From Lachnospiraceae bacterium (GTDB taxonomy: Bacteria > Bacillota > Clostridia > Lachnospirales > Lachnospiraceae), in the NCBI GenBank assembly GCA_017468395.1, contig JAFUIR010000016.1:62001-126000 (forward strand): 64,000 bases of DNA. Direction: 5' to 3'. The position numbers and the translations under genes were made by a program. The notes under the pieces are model-generated. The model was not told the origin of the DNA and did no database searches. It was given only the letters and a program-made list of their open reading frames with translations. Positions within the stretch are counted from its first letter, which is position 1; every line of letters starts with the position of its first letter. Shown here piece after piece: positions 1-8,027 of this stretch.

Positions 1-1418
1 ACTTTTCCGGTGAGTATCAGTCCAAAGCCCATAAATACACAGAGGTTATTTTTGGTGCGGGGCAGACTTTCCGTGCGGGAACTATCGGTACTTTGGCTGA
101 TAAAACTGCTTTTGGTTATGTGAAAAATTACTTTGAAGAGCGTGGTGTGCATAAGCGTACCTGCGAGGTGGAGCGAATTGCCCTGGGATGTACCGGTATC
201 CGCCGAAGTACGGGACAGCACCCCGGCGGTATTGTAGTTTTGCCTGTGGGACAGGATATTAACTCTTTTACCCCGGTGCAGCATCCGGCTAACGATATGA
301 CTACGGATACCATTACCACCCATTTCGATTATCACTCCATTGACCATAACCTGCTGAAACTTGATATACTGGGGCACGATGATCCTACCATGATTCGTAT
401 GCTTCAGGATTTGACGGGGCTTGACCCGGTGGAGATTCCTCTGGATGACCCCAAGGTAATGAGCCTGTTCCAGAGTACGGAAGCGCTGGGTATCCGTCCG
501 GAGCAGATTAGCGGTTGCCCCAGAGGTTCCCTTGGAATTCCGGAATTTGGTACGGATTTCGTTATTCAGATGCTTGTGGATACCAATCCCCAGACGTTCT
601 CTGATTTGGTACGTATTTCCGGTTTGTCTCACGGTACTGACGTGTGGCTTGGAAATGCCCAGACCCTTATCGAAGAAAAAAAGGCAACCATTTCCACGGC
701 TATTTGTACCCGTGACGATATTATGACCTATCTGATTAACATGGGAGTGGAGAGTAGTCTGGCCTTTACTATTATGGAGAGTGTTCGTAAAGGAAAAGGC
801 TTGAAGGATGACTGGATTGTAGCCATGAAAGAAAATAATGTGCCGGATTGGTACATTTGGTCCTGCAAAAAAATCCAGTACATGTTTCCTAAGGCCCACG
901 CGGCGGCTTACGTTATGATGGCATGGCGTATAGCTTACTGTAAAGTTTATTATCCGCTTGCTTATTATGCAGCGTATTTCAGTATCCGTGCGAAGGCGTT
1001 TTCCTATGAACTGATGTGCCTTGGGCAGCAGCACTTGGAAAACATTATGGCGGATTACAAAAAACGTTCCGATACTTTGTCCAACAAGGAAAAAGACTCA
1101 TATGGTGATATGAAGATTGTGCAGGAAATGTATGCAAGGGGATTTGATTTTATGCCCATTGACATTTTCCGTGCCCACTCCAGAAACTTCCAGATTATTG
1201 ATGGTAAACTGATGCCTTCCTTAAGCAGTATTGACGGCTTGGGAGAGCGGGCGGCAGATCAGATTGTAGAGGCAGCTAAAGACGGTCCTTTCCTTTCCAA
1301 AGATGATTTCCGCGAAAGGACGAAAGTGTCAAAGACCATTGTCGACCTCATGGGAGATTTGGGTCTTCTGGGTAATATTCCGGAGTCCAATCAGATTAGT
1401 CTGTTTGATTTTGTGTAA
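1..1418 (+). CDS. polC: DNA polymerase III PolC, C-terminal part (5' truncated by window edge)
   Basis: This is the last ~470 residues of the Gram-positive replicative polymerase PolC, which extends the leading and lagging strands. The frame is open from base 3, so the gene begins before the window. Visible family motifs are GTIGTLADKTAFGYVKNYFE, RRSTGQHPGGIVVLP and the FPKAHAAAYVMMAWRIAYCK block of the finger region, followed by a helix-hairpin-helix-like C-terminus (SSIDGLGERAADQIVEAA). The HPGG motif and C-terminal layout separate PolC from DnaE. The stop is TAA at 1416-1418. A hairpin follows, so this is probably the end of its transcription unit. No frameshift is seen in the part present. 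Confidence 0.97.
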   Translation, partial: FSGEYQSKAHKYTEVIFGAGQTFRAGTIGTLADKTAFGYVKNYFEERGVHKRTCEVERIALGCTGIRRSTGQHPGGIVVLPVGQDINSFTPVQHPANDMTTDTITTHFDYHSIDHNLLKLDILGHDDPTMIRMLQDLTGLDPVEIPLDDPKVMSLFQSTEALGIRPEQISGCPRGSLGIPEFGTDFVIQMLVDTNPQTFSDLVRISGLSHGTDVWLGNAQTLIEEKKATISTAICTRDDIMTYLINMGVESSLAFTIMESVRKGKGLKDDWIVAMKENNVPDWYIWSCKKIQYMFPKAHAAAYVMMAWRIAYCKVYYPLAYYAAYFSIRAKAFSYELMCLGQQHLENIMADYKKRSDTLSNKEKDSYGDMKIVQEMYARGFDFMPIDIFRAHSRNFQIIDGKLMPSLSSIDGLGERAADQIVEAAKDGPFLSKDDFRERTKVSKTIVDLMGDLGLLGNIPESNQISLFDFV

Positions 1419-1443
1419 AATTTATTTGATTTTCTAAAAAGAA

Positions 1444-1477
1444 GCGGCACATGATTTCTTTGGATTTCATGTGCCGC
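1444..1477 (+). terminator. Hairpin after polC
   Basis: A perfect 11-bp inverted repeat (GCGGCACATGA / TCATGTGCCGC) with a 12-nt loop lies 26 nt after the polC stop. It has no U-tract on the plus-strand 3' side, so it may be a weak or factor-assisted terminator or an mRNA 3'-end stabiliser rather than a classical intrinsic terminator. Confidence 0.5.
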
Positions 1478-1626
1478 AGTTAAGAGAAGGATTATGTTCT
1501 TCAGAGATAAAAGCGGCTCTAAATAATTGTTGAAAAAAATAAAAAATTAAAACAATTCAAAAAAAGTACTTGCTTTTTTCTTGGGATTATAGTAGACTAA
1601 GCAAGTGTCATGAATACATGACTTAT

Positions 1627-1698
1627 GGCTCGTTGGTCAAGCGGTCAAGACGCCGCCCTCTCACGGCGGAAACAGGGGTTCGATTCCCCTACGAGCTG
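1627..1698 (+). tRNA. tRNA-Glu (anticodon CTC)
   Basis: A 72-nt cloverleaf can be folded: acceptor GGCTCGT with ACGAGCT (first pair G-U), anticodon stem CCGCC/GGCGG around the loop CTCTCAC with anticodon CTC, and T-arm AGGGG TTCGATT CCCCT. The discriminator base is G and no CCA is encoded. It decodes GAG. A possible -10 box TATAGT is at 1588-1593. A hairpin and T-run follow at 1732-1770, so it is probably transcribed alone. Confidence 0.95.
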
Positions 1699-1731
1699 TT
1701 GACTATTTTAAATGAATAGCCCAACCCTGGA

Positions 1732-1770
1732 AAGTATTGAAAATTCGTGGTTTTCAATGCTTTTTTGTTT
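1732..1770 (+). terminator. Intrinsic terminator after tRNA-Glu
   Basis: The arms AAGTATTGAAAA and TTTTCAATGCTT (one G-U pair) enclose a short loop and run directly into TTTTTTGTTT. Confidence 0.8.
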
Positions 1771-1929
1771 TATGGGAAAACATTGGATGTAGATTTGTTC
1801 AATCGAGTAAAAGTTGATACCGGTGATTTTTTGTTTTCAAACCCGGAAGGAATTTCGTTTCCCACTTGTAATTATTGGTAGAATATTGTAAAATTTATAT
1901 ACATAAATTATCTTTTCAGGAGGTTCACT

Positions 1930-2298
1930 ATGGGTAAATTTGTAATTCGTAAAACAAACACAGGTGTAAAATTTGATTTGAAAGCAGGCAACGGTCAGGT
2001 TATTGCTACTTCCGAAGTTTATAATTCCAACGCAGCATGCGAAAACGGTATTGAAAGCGTAAAGAAAAATGCTCCTGTAGCAGCAGTTGAAAATCAGACT
2101 GTAGAAGGTTATGCTACCGAGAAAAATCCTAAGTTTGAAATTTATAAGGATAATGCAGGTGAGTTCAGATTCAGACTGAAAGCAACTAACGGTCAGGTTA
2201 TCGCAGTGAGCGAAGGATATACCACACTTGCAAACTGTGAAAACGGTGTAGAATCTGTAAAGAAAAATGCACCTGATGCAGATGTAGTAGAAGAATAA
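1930..2298 (+). CDS. DUF1508 (YegP-type) protein with two tandem domains
   Basis: A 122-residue cytosolic protein made of two copies of a ~48-residue module. Copy 1 begins GKFVIRKTNTGVKFDLKA and copy 2 begins PKFEIYKDNAGEFRFRLKA; both continue NGQVIA.SE.Y and end ENG.ESVKKNAP. This is the DUF1508/YegP signature. The cellular role of this family is not established; E. coli YegP is also a tandem duplication. A strong AGGAGG at 1919-1924 sets the start. It is monocistronic, with its own terminator downstream. The duplicate halves are well conserved, including a Cys in each. Confidence 0.9.
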   Translation: MGKFVIRKTNTGVKFDLKAGNGQVIATSEVYNSNAACENGIESVKKNAPVAAVENQTVEGYATEKNPKFEIYKDNAGEFRFRLKATNGQVIAVSEGYTTLANCENGVESVKKNAPDADVVEE

Positions 2299-2315
2299 AA
2301 TAAGCGTAAGATAAG

Positions 2316-2346
2316 CGGGAGGATGAAACGTCTTCCCGTTTTTATT
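2316..2346 (+). terminator. Intrinsic terminator after the DUF1508 gene
   Basis: The arms CGGGAGGA and TCTTCCCG (one G-U pair) form an 8-bp stem followed by TTTTTATTT. Confidence 0.85.
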
Positions 2347-2394
2347 TGTGAAAAGACATATTTTATGGTTTAATAAAACAGTATGGAGGGAAAT

Positions 2395-3000
2395 ATGTCT
2401 AAGAAACTACAGAGAAAACTTGGCAGAAAAATTGAAAGAAATAACCAGAGGCAGGAGCGCATGGCCACATGGCGGAAAAATAAGCGGCGCACCCAATTGC
2501 TAAATGAGAGACTTAGGAGAATTATCTCCTATCTTAGTTTTATCATTGTTGCCGGGATTTTGACTTTAATGTCCCATTTTAACATTATAAATCGCTACAA
2601 TGAAATGAAACCCTTCAAAGAAGATGGGGTGGAAGTGAGTGCTAAATTGTTGGCAAACGAGAATTATGAGAAAAAACGGCACGGAAAATATGACAATTAT
2701 TGGCTGGGAGGGCAGGCAGATTTAACGGTAGCCTATGAACTGGATGGAAAAGAGATAATAAGGACCTATGAAAATGTATATTTGGCAGGTTCGGAAGGAA
2801 GCATGGACAAGTATACCCACATTCGGCTGTATGTAAAAAAAGATGGTTCGGATATTCAGACTAAAATAACCGTGGATTACATTTTGGAGAGGATGGAAAC
2901 GGTAATTTACTGGGATTTTATCTTTTTGGGCATTTATGTTGTCTGGGTGCTGTTGTTAGAAATATTTTTATTTGGGAACAAATTGGAACACGAAAAGTAA
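2395..3000 (+). CDS. Two-TM membrane protein of unknown function (DUF3592-like)
   Basis: I do not firmly recognise this protein. The ATG at 2395 is preferred over the in-frame ATG at 2383 because GGAGGG (2385-2390) lies between them; this gives 201 residues. It has a highly basic N-terminus (MSKKLQRKLGRKIERNNQRQ), a membrane segment around ISYLSFIIVAGILTLMSHF, a ~110-residue extracytoplasmic stretch, and a second segment near the end (VIYWDFIFLGIYVVWVLLLE). The middle part, VSAKLL...YELDGKEIIRTYENVYL, resembles the beta-rich domain of DUF3592 proteins. A HAD phosphatase follows 14 nt downstream, so the two are probably co-transcribed. Confidence 0.65.
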   Translation: MSKKLQRKLGRKIERNNQRQERMATWRKNKRRTQLLNERLRRIISYLSFIIVAGILTLMSHFNIINRYNEMKPFKEDGVEVSAKLLANENYEKKRHGKYDNYWLGGQADLTVAYELDGKEIIRTYENVYLAGSEGSMDKYTHIRLYVKKDGSDIQTKITVDYILERMETVIYWDFIFLGIYVVWVLLLEIFLFGNKLEHEK

Positions 3001-3014
3001 GCGGAGGAGTAAAA

Positions 3015-3722
3015 ATGGCAATTAAGGCAGTGCTATTTGATTTGGACGGAACCTTGCTTCCGATGGATTATGACAAATTTATGCACTTGTATTTCAAACT
3101 GCTTGGAACAAAACTGGCGACCTTGGGCTATGCGCCGGAAACTGTGAAGGACAGTGTGTGGAAGGGCGTGGGTGCCATGGTAAAAAATGACGGCAGTTGC
3201 CAAAATGAAGAGGCTTTTTGGAATACTTTTGCATCTATTTATGGTGAGCATGTGCACAAGGATAAAGGGGAACTGGAAATTTTTTACCAAACAGAATTTT
3301 CCAAGGTGCAGGAGGCCTGCGGATTTCATCCCGGCGCAAAGGAAGTAGTGGAAACGGTAAAACAAAAAGGACTTATGGCGGTGCTTGCCACAAATCCTCT
3401 GTTCCCGGCGGTGGCTACCAAGGCCCGCATGGGATGGGCAGGGCTTTCCCCGGAAGATTTTGTGTACTACACCACCTACGAAAATTCTTCTTATTGCAAG
3501 CCCAATCTGAAATATTATGAAATGATTTTGGAAGAAATTGGAGTAAAGCCCCAGGAGTGCCTCATGGTGGGCAATGATGTGCAGGAGGATATGATTGCAG
3601 AAAAACTTGGCATGGAAGTATTTTTACTTACGGATTGCCTCATAAACAGCAAGCAGCAGGACATTTCCGGTTATCCTAAGGGGGGATTTGCGGAACTTTT
3701 GGAATATATCCGCGGGCTTTAA
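3015..3722 (+). CDS. HAD-family hydrolase (phosphatase)
   Basis: A 235-residue soluble haloacid-dehalogenase-fold hydrolase, probably a small-molecule phosphatase. Motif I is VLFDLDGTLLP (nucleophile and acid/base Asp), motif II VLATNP, motif III the Lys in YCKPNLKYYE, and motif IV MVGNDVQEDM with the Mg-binding acidic residues. An alpha-helical C1-type cap lies between motifs I and II. The substrate cannot be inferred. The RBS is GGAGGAG at 3002-3008. It follows the two-TM membrane protein by 14 nt. Confidence 0.85.
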   Translation: MAIKAVLFDLDGTLLPMDYDKFMHLYFKLLGTKLATLGYAPETVKDSVWKGVGAMVKNDGSCQNEEAFWNTFASIYGEHVHKDKGELEIFYQTEFSKVQEACGFHPGAKEVVETVKQKGLMAVLATNPLFPAVATKARMGWAGLSPEDFVYYTTYENSSYCKPNLKYYEMILEEIGVKPQECLMVGNDVQEDMIAEKLGMEVFLLTDCLINSKQQDISGYPKGGFAELLEYIRGL

Positions 3723-3806
3723 TTTCGGATAAAGTGAAAAACTCAAGCAGTGATGGGGTTTCAGCGCTTCTTGTAATGGATTATTGCGTATGCGTAAAAA
3801 AATTTC

Positions 3807-3835
3807 TTGCCATGCCGGATTTTTTGGTGTATAGT
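3807..3835 (+). promoter_or_regulatory. Sigma-A promoter of topA
   Basis: TTGCCA (3807-3812), a 17-bp spacer, then TATAGT (3830-3835). The predicted leader to the topA start is about 110 nt. Confidence 0.6.
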
Positions 3836-3950
3836 GTTTCACGATTGCTACGGATAGATAAATCCGAGTATTATATATAGAAGAAACGCATAAAATATTT
3901 TTTTGTAAAGCTTAGGCTTTAACGAATAAGGGACAGAACAGGGGATTATT

Positions 3951-6038
3951 ATGGCAAAATACTTAGTAATCGTGGAATCACCGGCAAAAGTGAAAACAAT
4001 AAAGAAGTTTTTGGGGGCTAATTATGAGGTTATGGCCAGCAACGGGCATGTAAGGGATTTGCCTGTAAGTTCGCTGGGTATTGATGTGGAAAATGATTTT
4101 GAACCGAAATATATTACCATCAGAGGAAAGGGCGATATTCTTTCTGCACTCAGAAAAGAAGTGAAGAAAGCGGAAAAAATTTATCTGGCAACGGACCCTG
4201 ACCGAGAAGGAGAGGCAATTTCATGGCATTTGTTCATTGCACTTAAACTGGAGGGCAAGAAAGTATATCGTATTGCTTTTAATGAAATTACCAAAAATGC
4301 AGTAAAAGAATCTTTGAAAAATGCCAGAGAAATCAACATGGATTTGGTGAATGCCCAGCAGGCAAGACGATGCCTGGACAGAATGGTGGGATATGGTATT
4401 TCCCCGCTTCTTTGGACAAAGATTAAAAGAGGCTTAAGTGCGGGCCGTGTGCAGTCCGTGGCGCTGCGCATTATTTGTGACAGGGAAGATGAAATAAATG
4501 CATTCATTCCCGAAGAATACTGGTCATTGGATGCAGTGTTTGGCGTGAAAGGGGAAAAAAAGCCCCTGGTTGCCAAGTATTACGGTACCGCTGACGGCAA
4601 GCAGGAACTGACTTCCAAAGAGCAGGTTGATGAAATTATGTCCGCACTGAAAGGTGCAGATTTTAATATTGCAGAAGTAAAAAAAGGCGAACGTAGTAAA
4701 AAAGCGCCTCTTCCCTTTACGACCTCTACTTTGCAGCAGGAGGCAAGTAAGGTTTTGAATTACTCCACCCAAAAGACTATGCGCCTTGCGCAGCAGCTTT
4801 ATGAAGGTGTGGATATAAAGGGATACGGAACCATCGGTCTTATCACCTATCTGCGTACGGACTCCACCCGTGTATCTGCGGAAGCGGAGACAATGGCAGA
4901 AGAATATATCAGTGGTACATTCGGCAGCGAGTATGCGGCTGGACAGGGAAATGAAAAGAAAAATGAGCAGAAGATTCAGGATGCCCACGAAGCAATCCGT
5001 CCTACCCAGATTTCCTTGACACCGGTGGAACTGAAAGACCAGTTGCCCAGAGATTTGTTCAGATTGTACCAACTTATCTGGAAACGGTTTGTGGCAAGCC
5101 GTATGACTGCGGCAAAATACGAGACCACATCCGTAAAAATCCATGGCGGCGGTCATGTGTTCAGCGTGGCGGCTTCCAAGGTTGTTTTTGACGGATTCAT
5201 GAGTGTTTATTCCAGAGAAGAGGATAAAGACGAGGAAGAGGGCAATGTACTGTCCAATGAACTTGGCAAAGACAGTAAGCTTTCTTTGGAAAACTTTGAT
5301 CCTAAGCAGCATTTTACGCAGCCTCCGGCACATTACACAGAGGCATCACTGGTGCGCGCTTTGGAAGAACTGGGAATCGGACGTCCCAGTACTTATGCGC
5401 CTACCATTACAACCATTCTGGCAAGACGCTATATTGTCAAAGAAAATAAAAATATTTATGTGACAGAACTGGGCGAAGTGGTAAATAATATGATGAAAGA
5501 AGCCTTCCCTAGCATTGTGGATGTGAATTTTACGGCAACAATGGAAGCCCTTTTAGACGGAGTGGAAGAGGGAACGGTTGGCTGGAAAAATATCATTGCA
5601 AATTTCTATCCTGATTTGGATGAAGCAGTGAAAAGAGCGCAGAAAGAACTGTCTGAGGTGGAAATTGCAGACGAAGTTTCCGAAGAGATTTGTGAAGTCT
5701 GCGGACGGAATATGGTGGTAAAATATGGTCCTCACGGTAAGTTTTTGGCTTGCCCCGGCTTCCCGGATTGCCGCAATACCAAGCCCTATTTTGAAAAAAT
5801 CGGCGTAGCATGTCCCAAGTGCGGCAAAGATATTGTGGTGAAAAAAACGAAAAAAGGAAGAAGATACTTTGGATGTATCGGAAATCCCGACTGCGACTTT
5901 ATGGTATGGCAAAAGCCGGTGGATGAAAAATGTCCTACCTGTGGCTCTGTGTTATTGGAAAAAGGTAACAAATTAGTCTGTGCAGACGAGTCTTGTAATT
6001 TCATGTGTGACAAAATTGAAGTTAAAAAAGAAAATTGA
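3951..6038 (+). CDS. topA: DNA topoisomerase I (type IA)
   Basis: A 695-residue enzyme that relaxes negative supercoils through a 5'-phosphotyrosine link. The TOPRIM domain begins KYLVIVESPAKVKTIKKFLG and includes the acidic ATDPDREGEAISWH block. The catalytic Tyr is in LITYLRTDSTR near residue 300. C-terminal zinc-ribbon units are visible as CEVCGRN...CPGFPDC, CPKCGKD...CIGNPDC and CPTCGS...CADESC, the usual three topoisomerase zinc fingers. Length is normal. Only 126 nt separate it from codY; the trmFO, xerC and hslVU genes that lie here in Bacillus subtilis are missing. Confidence 0.97.
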   Translation: MAKYLVIVESPAKVKTIKKFLGANYEVMASNGHVRDLPVSSLGIDVENDFEPKYITIRGKGDILSALRKEVKKAEKIYLATDPDREGEAISWHLFIALKLEGKKVYRIAFNEITKNAVKESLKNAREINMDLVNAQQARRCLDRMVGYGISPLLWTKIKRGLSAGRVQSVALRIICDREDEINAFIPEEYWSLDAVFGVKGEKKPLVAKYYGTADGKQELTSKEQVDEIMSALKGADFNIAEVKKGERSKKAPLPFTTSTLQQEASKVLNYSTQKTMRLAQQLYEGVDIKGYGTIGLITYLRTDSTRVSAEAETMAEEYISGTFGSEYAAGQGNEKKNEQKIQDAHEAIRPTQISLTPVELKDQLPRDLFRLYQLIWKRFVASRMTAAKYETTSVKIHGGGHVFSVAASKVVFDGFMSVYSREEDKDEEEGNVLSNELGKDSKLSLENFDPKQHFTQPPAHYTEASLVRALEELGIGRPSTYAPTITTILARRYIVKENKNIYVTELGEVVNNMMKEAFPSIVDVNFTATMEALLDGVEEGTVGWKNIIANFYPDLDEAVKRAQKELSEVEIADEVSEEICEVCGRNMVVKYGPHGKFLACPGFPDCRNTKPYFEKIGVACPKCGKDIVVKKTKKGRRYFGCIGNPDCDFMVWQKPVDEKCPTCGSVLLEKGNKLVCADESCNFMCDKIEVKKEN

Positions 6039-6047
6039 CAGAAAATT
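6033..6047. promoter_or_regulatory. Candidate CodY box upstream of codY
   Basis: AATTGACAGAAAATT matches the CodY consensus AATTTTCWGAAAATT at 13 of 15 positions. It overlaps the topA stop codon and ends 12 nt before the codY -35 box. A second overlapping imperfect half-site (AATTTTGAAAATT) follows. Binding is inferred only from sequence. Confidence 0.5.
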
Positions 6048-6059
6048 TTGAAAATTTCA

Positions 6060-6088
6060 TTGAAAAGTTTTTAGATTTATGCTAATAT
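6060..6088 (+). promoter_or_regulatory. Sigma-A promoter of codY
   Basis: TTGAAA (6060-6065), 17 bp, TAATAT (6083-6088). The leader to the codY ATG is about 70 nt. Confidence 0.65.
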
Positions 6089-6164
6089 GAGTTTAAGTAA
6101 TTCCCTTGTGGAAATATTGGCACATGAAAATAGGGTTCTGTAAAAGTTATGGAGGGAACAAAGG

Positions 6165-6953
6165 ATGAGTAGTGTACAGTTGCTGGATAAGACAAGAAAG
6201 ATTCTCAAATTGCTTCATAATAACAATTCCAGTAAAGTGGTCTTTAATGATATTTGCAAGGTGATGCGCGAAATCTTAAATTCCAACATTTTGGTTATCA
6301 GCCGCAAAGGTAAAGTGTTAGGCGTAGGAAAATCTGAAGGTGTGGAGCCGTTGAATGAGTTGATTGATGAAAATATCGGCGGTTTCATTGATGCAATGTT
6401 AAATGAGAGATTGCTCGGCGTGCTTTCCACAAAGGAAAACGTGAATTTGGCAACTCTTGGTTTTGGCGGCGACAATGTGAGAAAATTTCAGGCAATTATT
6501 ACGCCCATTGAGATTGCGGGAGAGCGCCTCGGTACATTGTTTATCTATAAGTGCGATTGCCCTTATGATATTGATGATATCATTTTGTGCGAGTACGGTT
6601 CTACTGTAGTAGGGCTGGAAATGCTTCGTGCGGTAAATGAAGAGAGTGCGGAGGAAAGCCGCAAACTGGCGGTGGTAAAATCGGCCATCAGCACATTGTC
6701 TTTCTCCGAGATGGAAGCTATTACCCATATCTTTGATGAATTAAACGGTATGGAAGGAATTTTGGTTGCCAGCAAAATTGCTGACCGCGTAGGAATCACC
6801 AGAAGCGTGATTGTAAATGCTCTTCGCAAGTTTGAAAGTGCCGGTGTTATCGAATCCCGCTCATCAGGTATGAAGGGAACATATATCAAAGTTTTGAACG
6901 ATGTGGTGTTCGATGAAATCGAAGAATTGAAAAAACAAAGCGGTAGAAATTAG
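6165..6953 (+). CDS. codY: GTP- and branched-chain-amino-acid-sensing repressor CodY
   Basis: A 262-residue global nutritional regulator of low-GC Firmicutes; the family senses GTP and Ile/Leu/Val and represses adaptive genes in rich conditions. It starts MSSVQLLDKTRKILKLL after a GGAGGG box. The N-terminal GAF ligand domain spans roughly residues 1-155. The C-terminal winged helix carries ASKIADRVGITRSVIVNALR and ESRSSGMKGTYIKVLN, both highly conserved in the family. It directly precedes the fla/che operon, as codY does in Bacillus subtilis. Candidate CodY boxes lie before itself, before flgB and before the transport operon at 49.5 kb. Confidence 0.97.
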   Translation: MSSVQLLDKTRKILKLLHNNNSSKVVFNDICKVMREILNSNILVISRKGKVLGVGKSEGVEPLNELIDENIGGFIDAMLNERLLGVLSTKENVNLATLGFGGDNVRKFQAIITPIEIAGERLGTLFIYKCDCPYDIDDIILCEYGSTVVGLEMLRAVNEESAEESRKLAVVKSAISTLSFSEMEAITHIFDELNGMEGILVASKIADRVGITRSVIVNALRKFESAGVIESRSSGMKGTYIKVLNDVVFDEIEELKKQSGRN

Positions 6954-6968
6954 AGTTTTTAGAAAATT
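6954..6968. promoter_or_regulatory. Candidate CodY box between codY and flgB
   Basis: AGTTTTTAGAAAATT matches AATTTTCWGAAAATT at 13 of 15 positions. It starts immediately after the codY stop and lies ~90 nt before the fla -10 box, upstream of the codY terminator. Confidence 0.45.
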
Positions 6969-6994
6969 AAAGAAATAAAGGATTAGTGTATGTT

Positions 6995-7031
6995 AAAAGG
7001 ATTTATGGATATTTTCATAAGTCCTTTTTTT
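6995..7031 (+). terminator. Intrinsic terminator after codY
   Basis: A 13-bp stem (AAAAGGATTTATG / CATAAGTCCTTTT, one wobble pair) with an 8-nt loop runs into a T-tract. It separates codY from the motility operon. Confidence 0.85.
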
Positions 7032-7034
7032 GAC

Positions 7035-7052
7035 AAAAAGACTTGTCTTTTT
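7035..7052. promoter_or_regulatory. Perfect inverted repeat over the fla/che -35 region
   Basis: AAAAAGAC-TT-GTCTTTTT is an 8-bp palindrome with a 2-nt centre that overlaps the candidate -35 box. Its position fits an operator for an unidentified dimeric regulator. It might instead be incidental to the adjacent T-rich terminator. Confidence 0.45.
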
Positions 7053-7070
7053 TGTTAAATAACTTATAAT
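7043..7070 (+). promoter_or_regulatory. Sigma-A promoter of the fla/che operon
   Basis: TATAAT at 7065-7070 is a perfect -10. The best-spaced -35 is TTGTCT (7043-7048, 16-bp spacer). A perfect TTGACA at 7030-7035 is too far from this -10. The leader to flgB is only ~45 nt, leaving no room for a c-di-GMP riboswitch. Confidence 0.6.
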
Positions 7071-7120
7071 GGAATAAGGTAGGTGTATTCTGCCTGCTTG
7101 TGAAAATGAAGGGAGACAAA

Positions 7121-7513
7121 ATGATTAGTTCAAGCGCATTTGATTATATTAATGTTTTAGATAAAGCGGCAGATGCTTCATGGAAACGTAATGAGGCAAT
7201 TGCAAATAACATTGCCAATGCAACGACTCCGAATTATAAACGGCAGGATGTGGCTTTTGAATCCGAACTGCGTAAAGCATTGGGTTCGGCGTCTTCGGCG
7301 GACAATATGGATTCAAGGGTGAAAAATGTGGATTTGTCCAAATTGCATGGCGAGACTTATACAGATAATGCAGATTTGTCTTATCGTCTTGATGGAAACA
7401 ACGTGGACATTGAAAACGAAAACGTAATGTTGGTGGAAAACCAGATTAAATATCAGGGGCTGATGTCCAGCATTACACAGGAATTTGCAAACTTGAAAAT
7501 GGTAATGAAGTAG
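7121..7513 (+). CDS. flgB: Flagellar basal-body rod protein FlgB
   Basis: A 130-residue proximal rod subunit, exported by the flagellar type III system and assembled next to the MS-ring. The N-terminal family signature NNIANATTPNYKRQDVAFE is clear, with a C-terminal amphipathic helix ending ITQEFANLKMVMK. The ATG at 7121 is chosen because GGGAGAC precedes it; an in-frame ATG at 7100 has no RBS. First gene of the long motility operon, 10 nt before flgC. Confidence 0.95.
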   Translation: MISSSAFDYINVLDKAADASWKRNEAIANNIANATTPNYKRQDVAFESELRKALGSASSADNMDSRVKNVDLSKLHGETYTDNADLSYRLDGNNVDIENENVMLVENQIKYQGLMSSITQEFANLKMVMK

Positions 7514-7523
7514 GGGGTAAGAT

Positions 7524-7973
7524 ATGTTTACATCTTTTAATATTAATGCTTCCGGTATGACGGCACAGAGATATCGTATGGATATTATTTCCGAAAACGT
7601 AGCAAATGCGAATACAACCAGAACGGAGGACGGAACTCCTTACCGCAGAAAAGTTGTAACTTTTGAGGAAAAGGGTGCAGGTGTCGGAAGTAATTCTTTT
7701 AGCAGCATTTTTAATGAGCGCCGCACCAATTATGTAGGTAATGGTGTGAAGGTTACTTCTGTGAAGGAAGATACATGGACGGAGATGAATATGGTTTATG
7801 ATCCGTCTCATCCTGATGCGGACGAAAACGGTTATGTGACATATCCCAATGTTAATATCGTAACGGAAATGACAAACTTAATTGATGCAAGCAGGGCTTA
7901 TGAAGCCAATGCAACGGCGTTTACTGCCAGCAAATCCATGGCTATGAAAGGCTTGGAAATTACCCAGCAGTAA
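7524..7973 (+). CDS. flgC: Flagellar basal-body rod protein FlgC
   Basis: A 149-residue rod subunit that polymerises with FlgB beyond the MS-ring. It shows the rod/hook N-terminal signature (MDIISENVANANTTRTEDG, then PYRRKVV) and the C-terminal VTEMTNLIDASRAYEANATA segment. The RBS GGGGGTAAG precedes the ATG. Order flgB-flgC-fliE is the standard rod block. Confidence 0.96.
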   Translation: MFTSFNINASGMTAQRYRMDIISENVANANTTRTEDGTPYRRKVVTFEEKGAGVGSNSFSSIFNERRTNYVGNGVKVTSVKEDTWTEMNMVYDPSHPDADENGYVTYPNVNIVTEMTNLIDASRAYEANATAFTASKSMAMKGLEITQQ

Positions 7974-8027
7974 TTAAGGGGAACCCCGAAAGAAGACTTA
8001 TAAGTTAAAGACGAAAGGAAAACGGGT

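Noticed and set aside
1..1418. DnaE-type polymerase instead of PolC
   Set aside because: The HPGG block and C-terminal pattern are PolC-like.
4524..5333. Minus-strand open frame inside topA
   Set aside because: Low-complexity composition, no recognisable domain, fully inside a conserved enzyme gene.
6954..7120. c-di-GMP riboswitch before flgB, as in some clostridia
   Set aside because: The leader after the -10 box is only ~45 nt and lacks the aptamer core.
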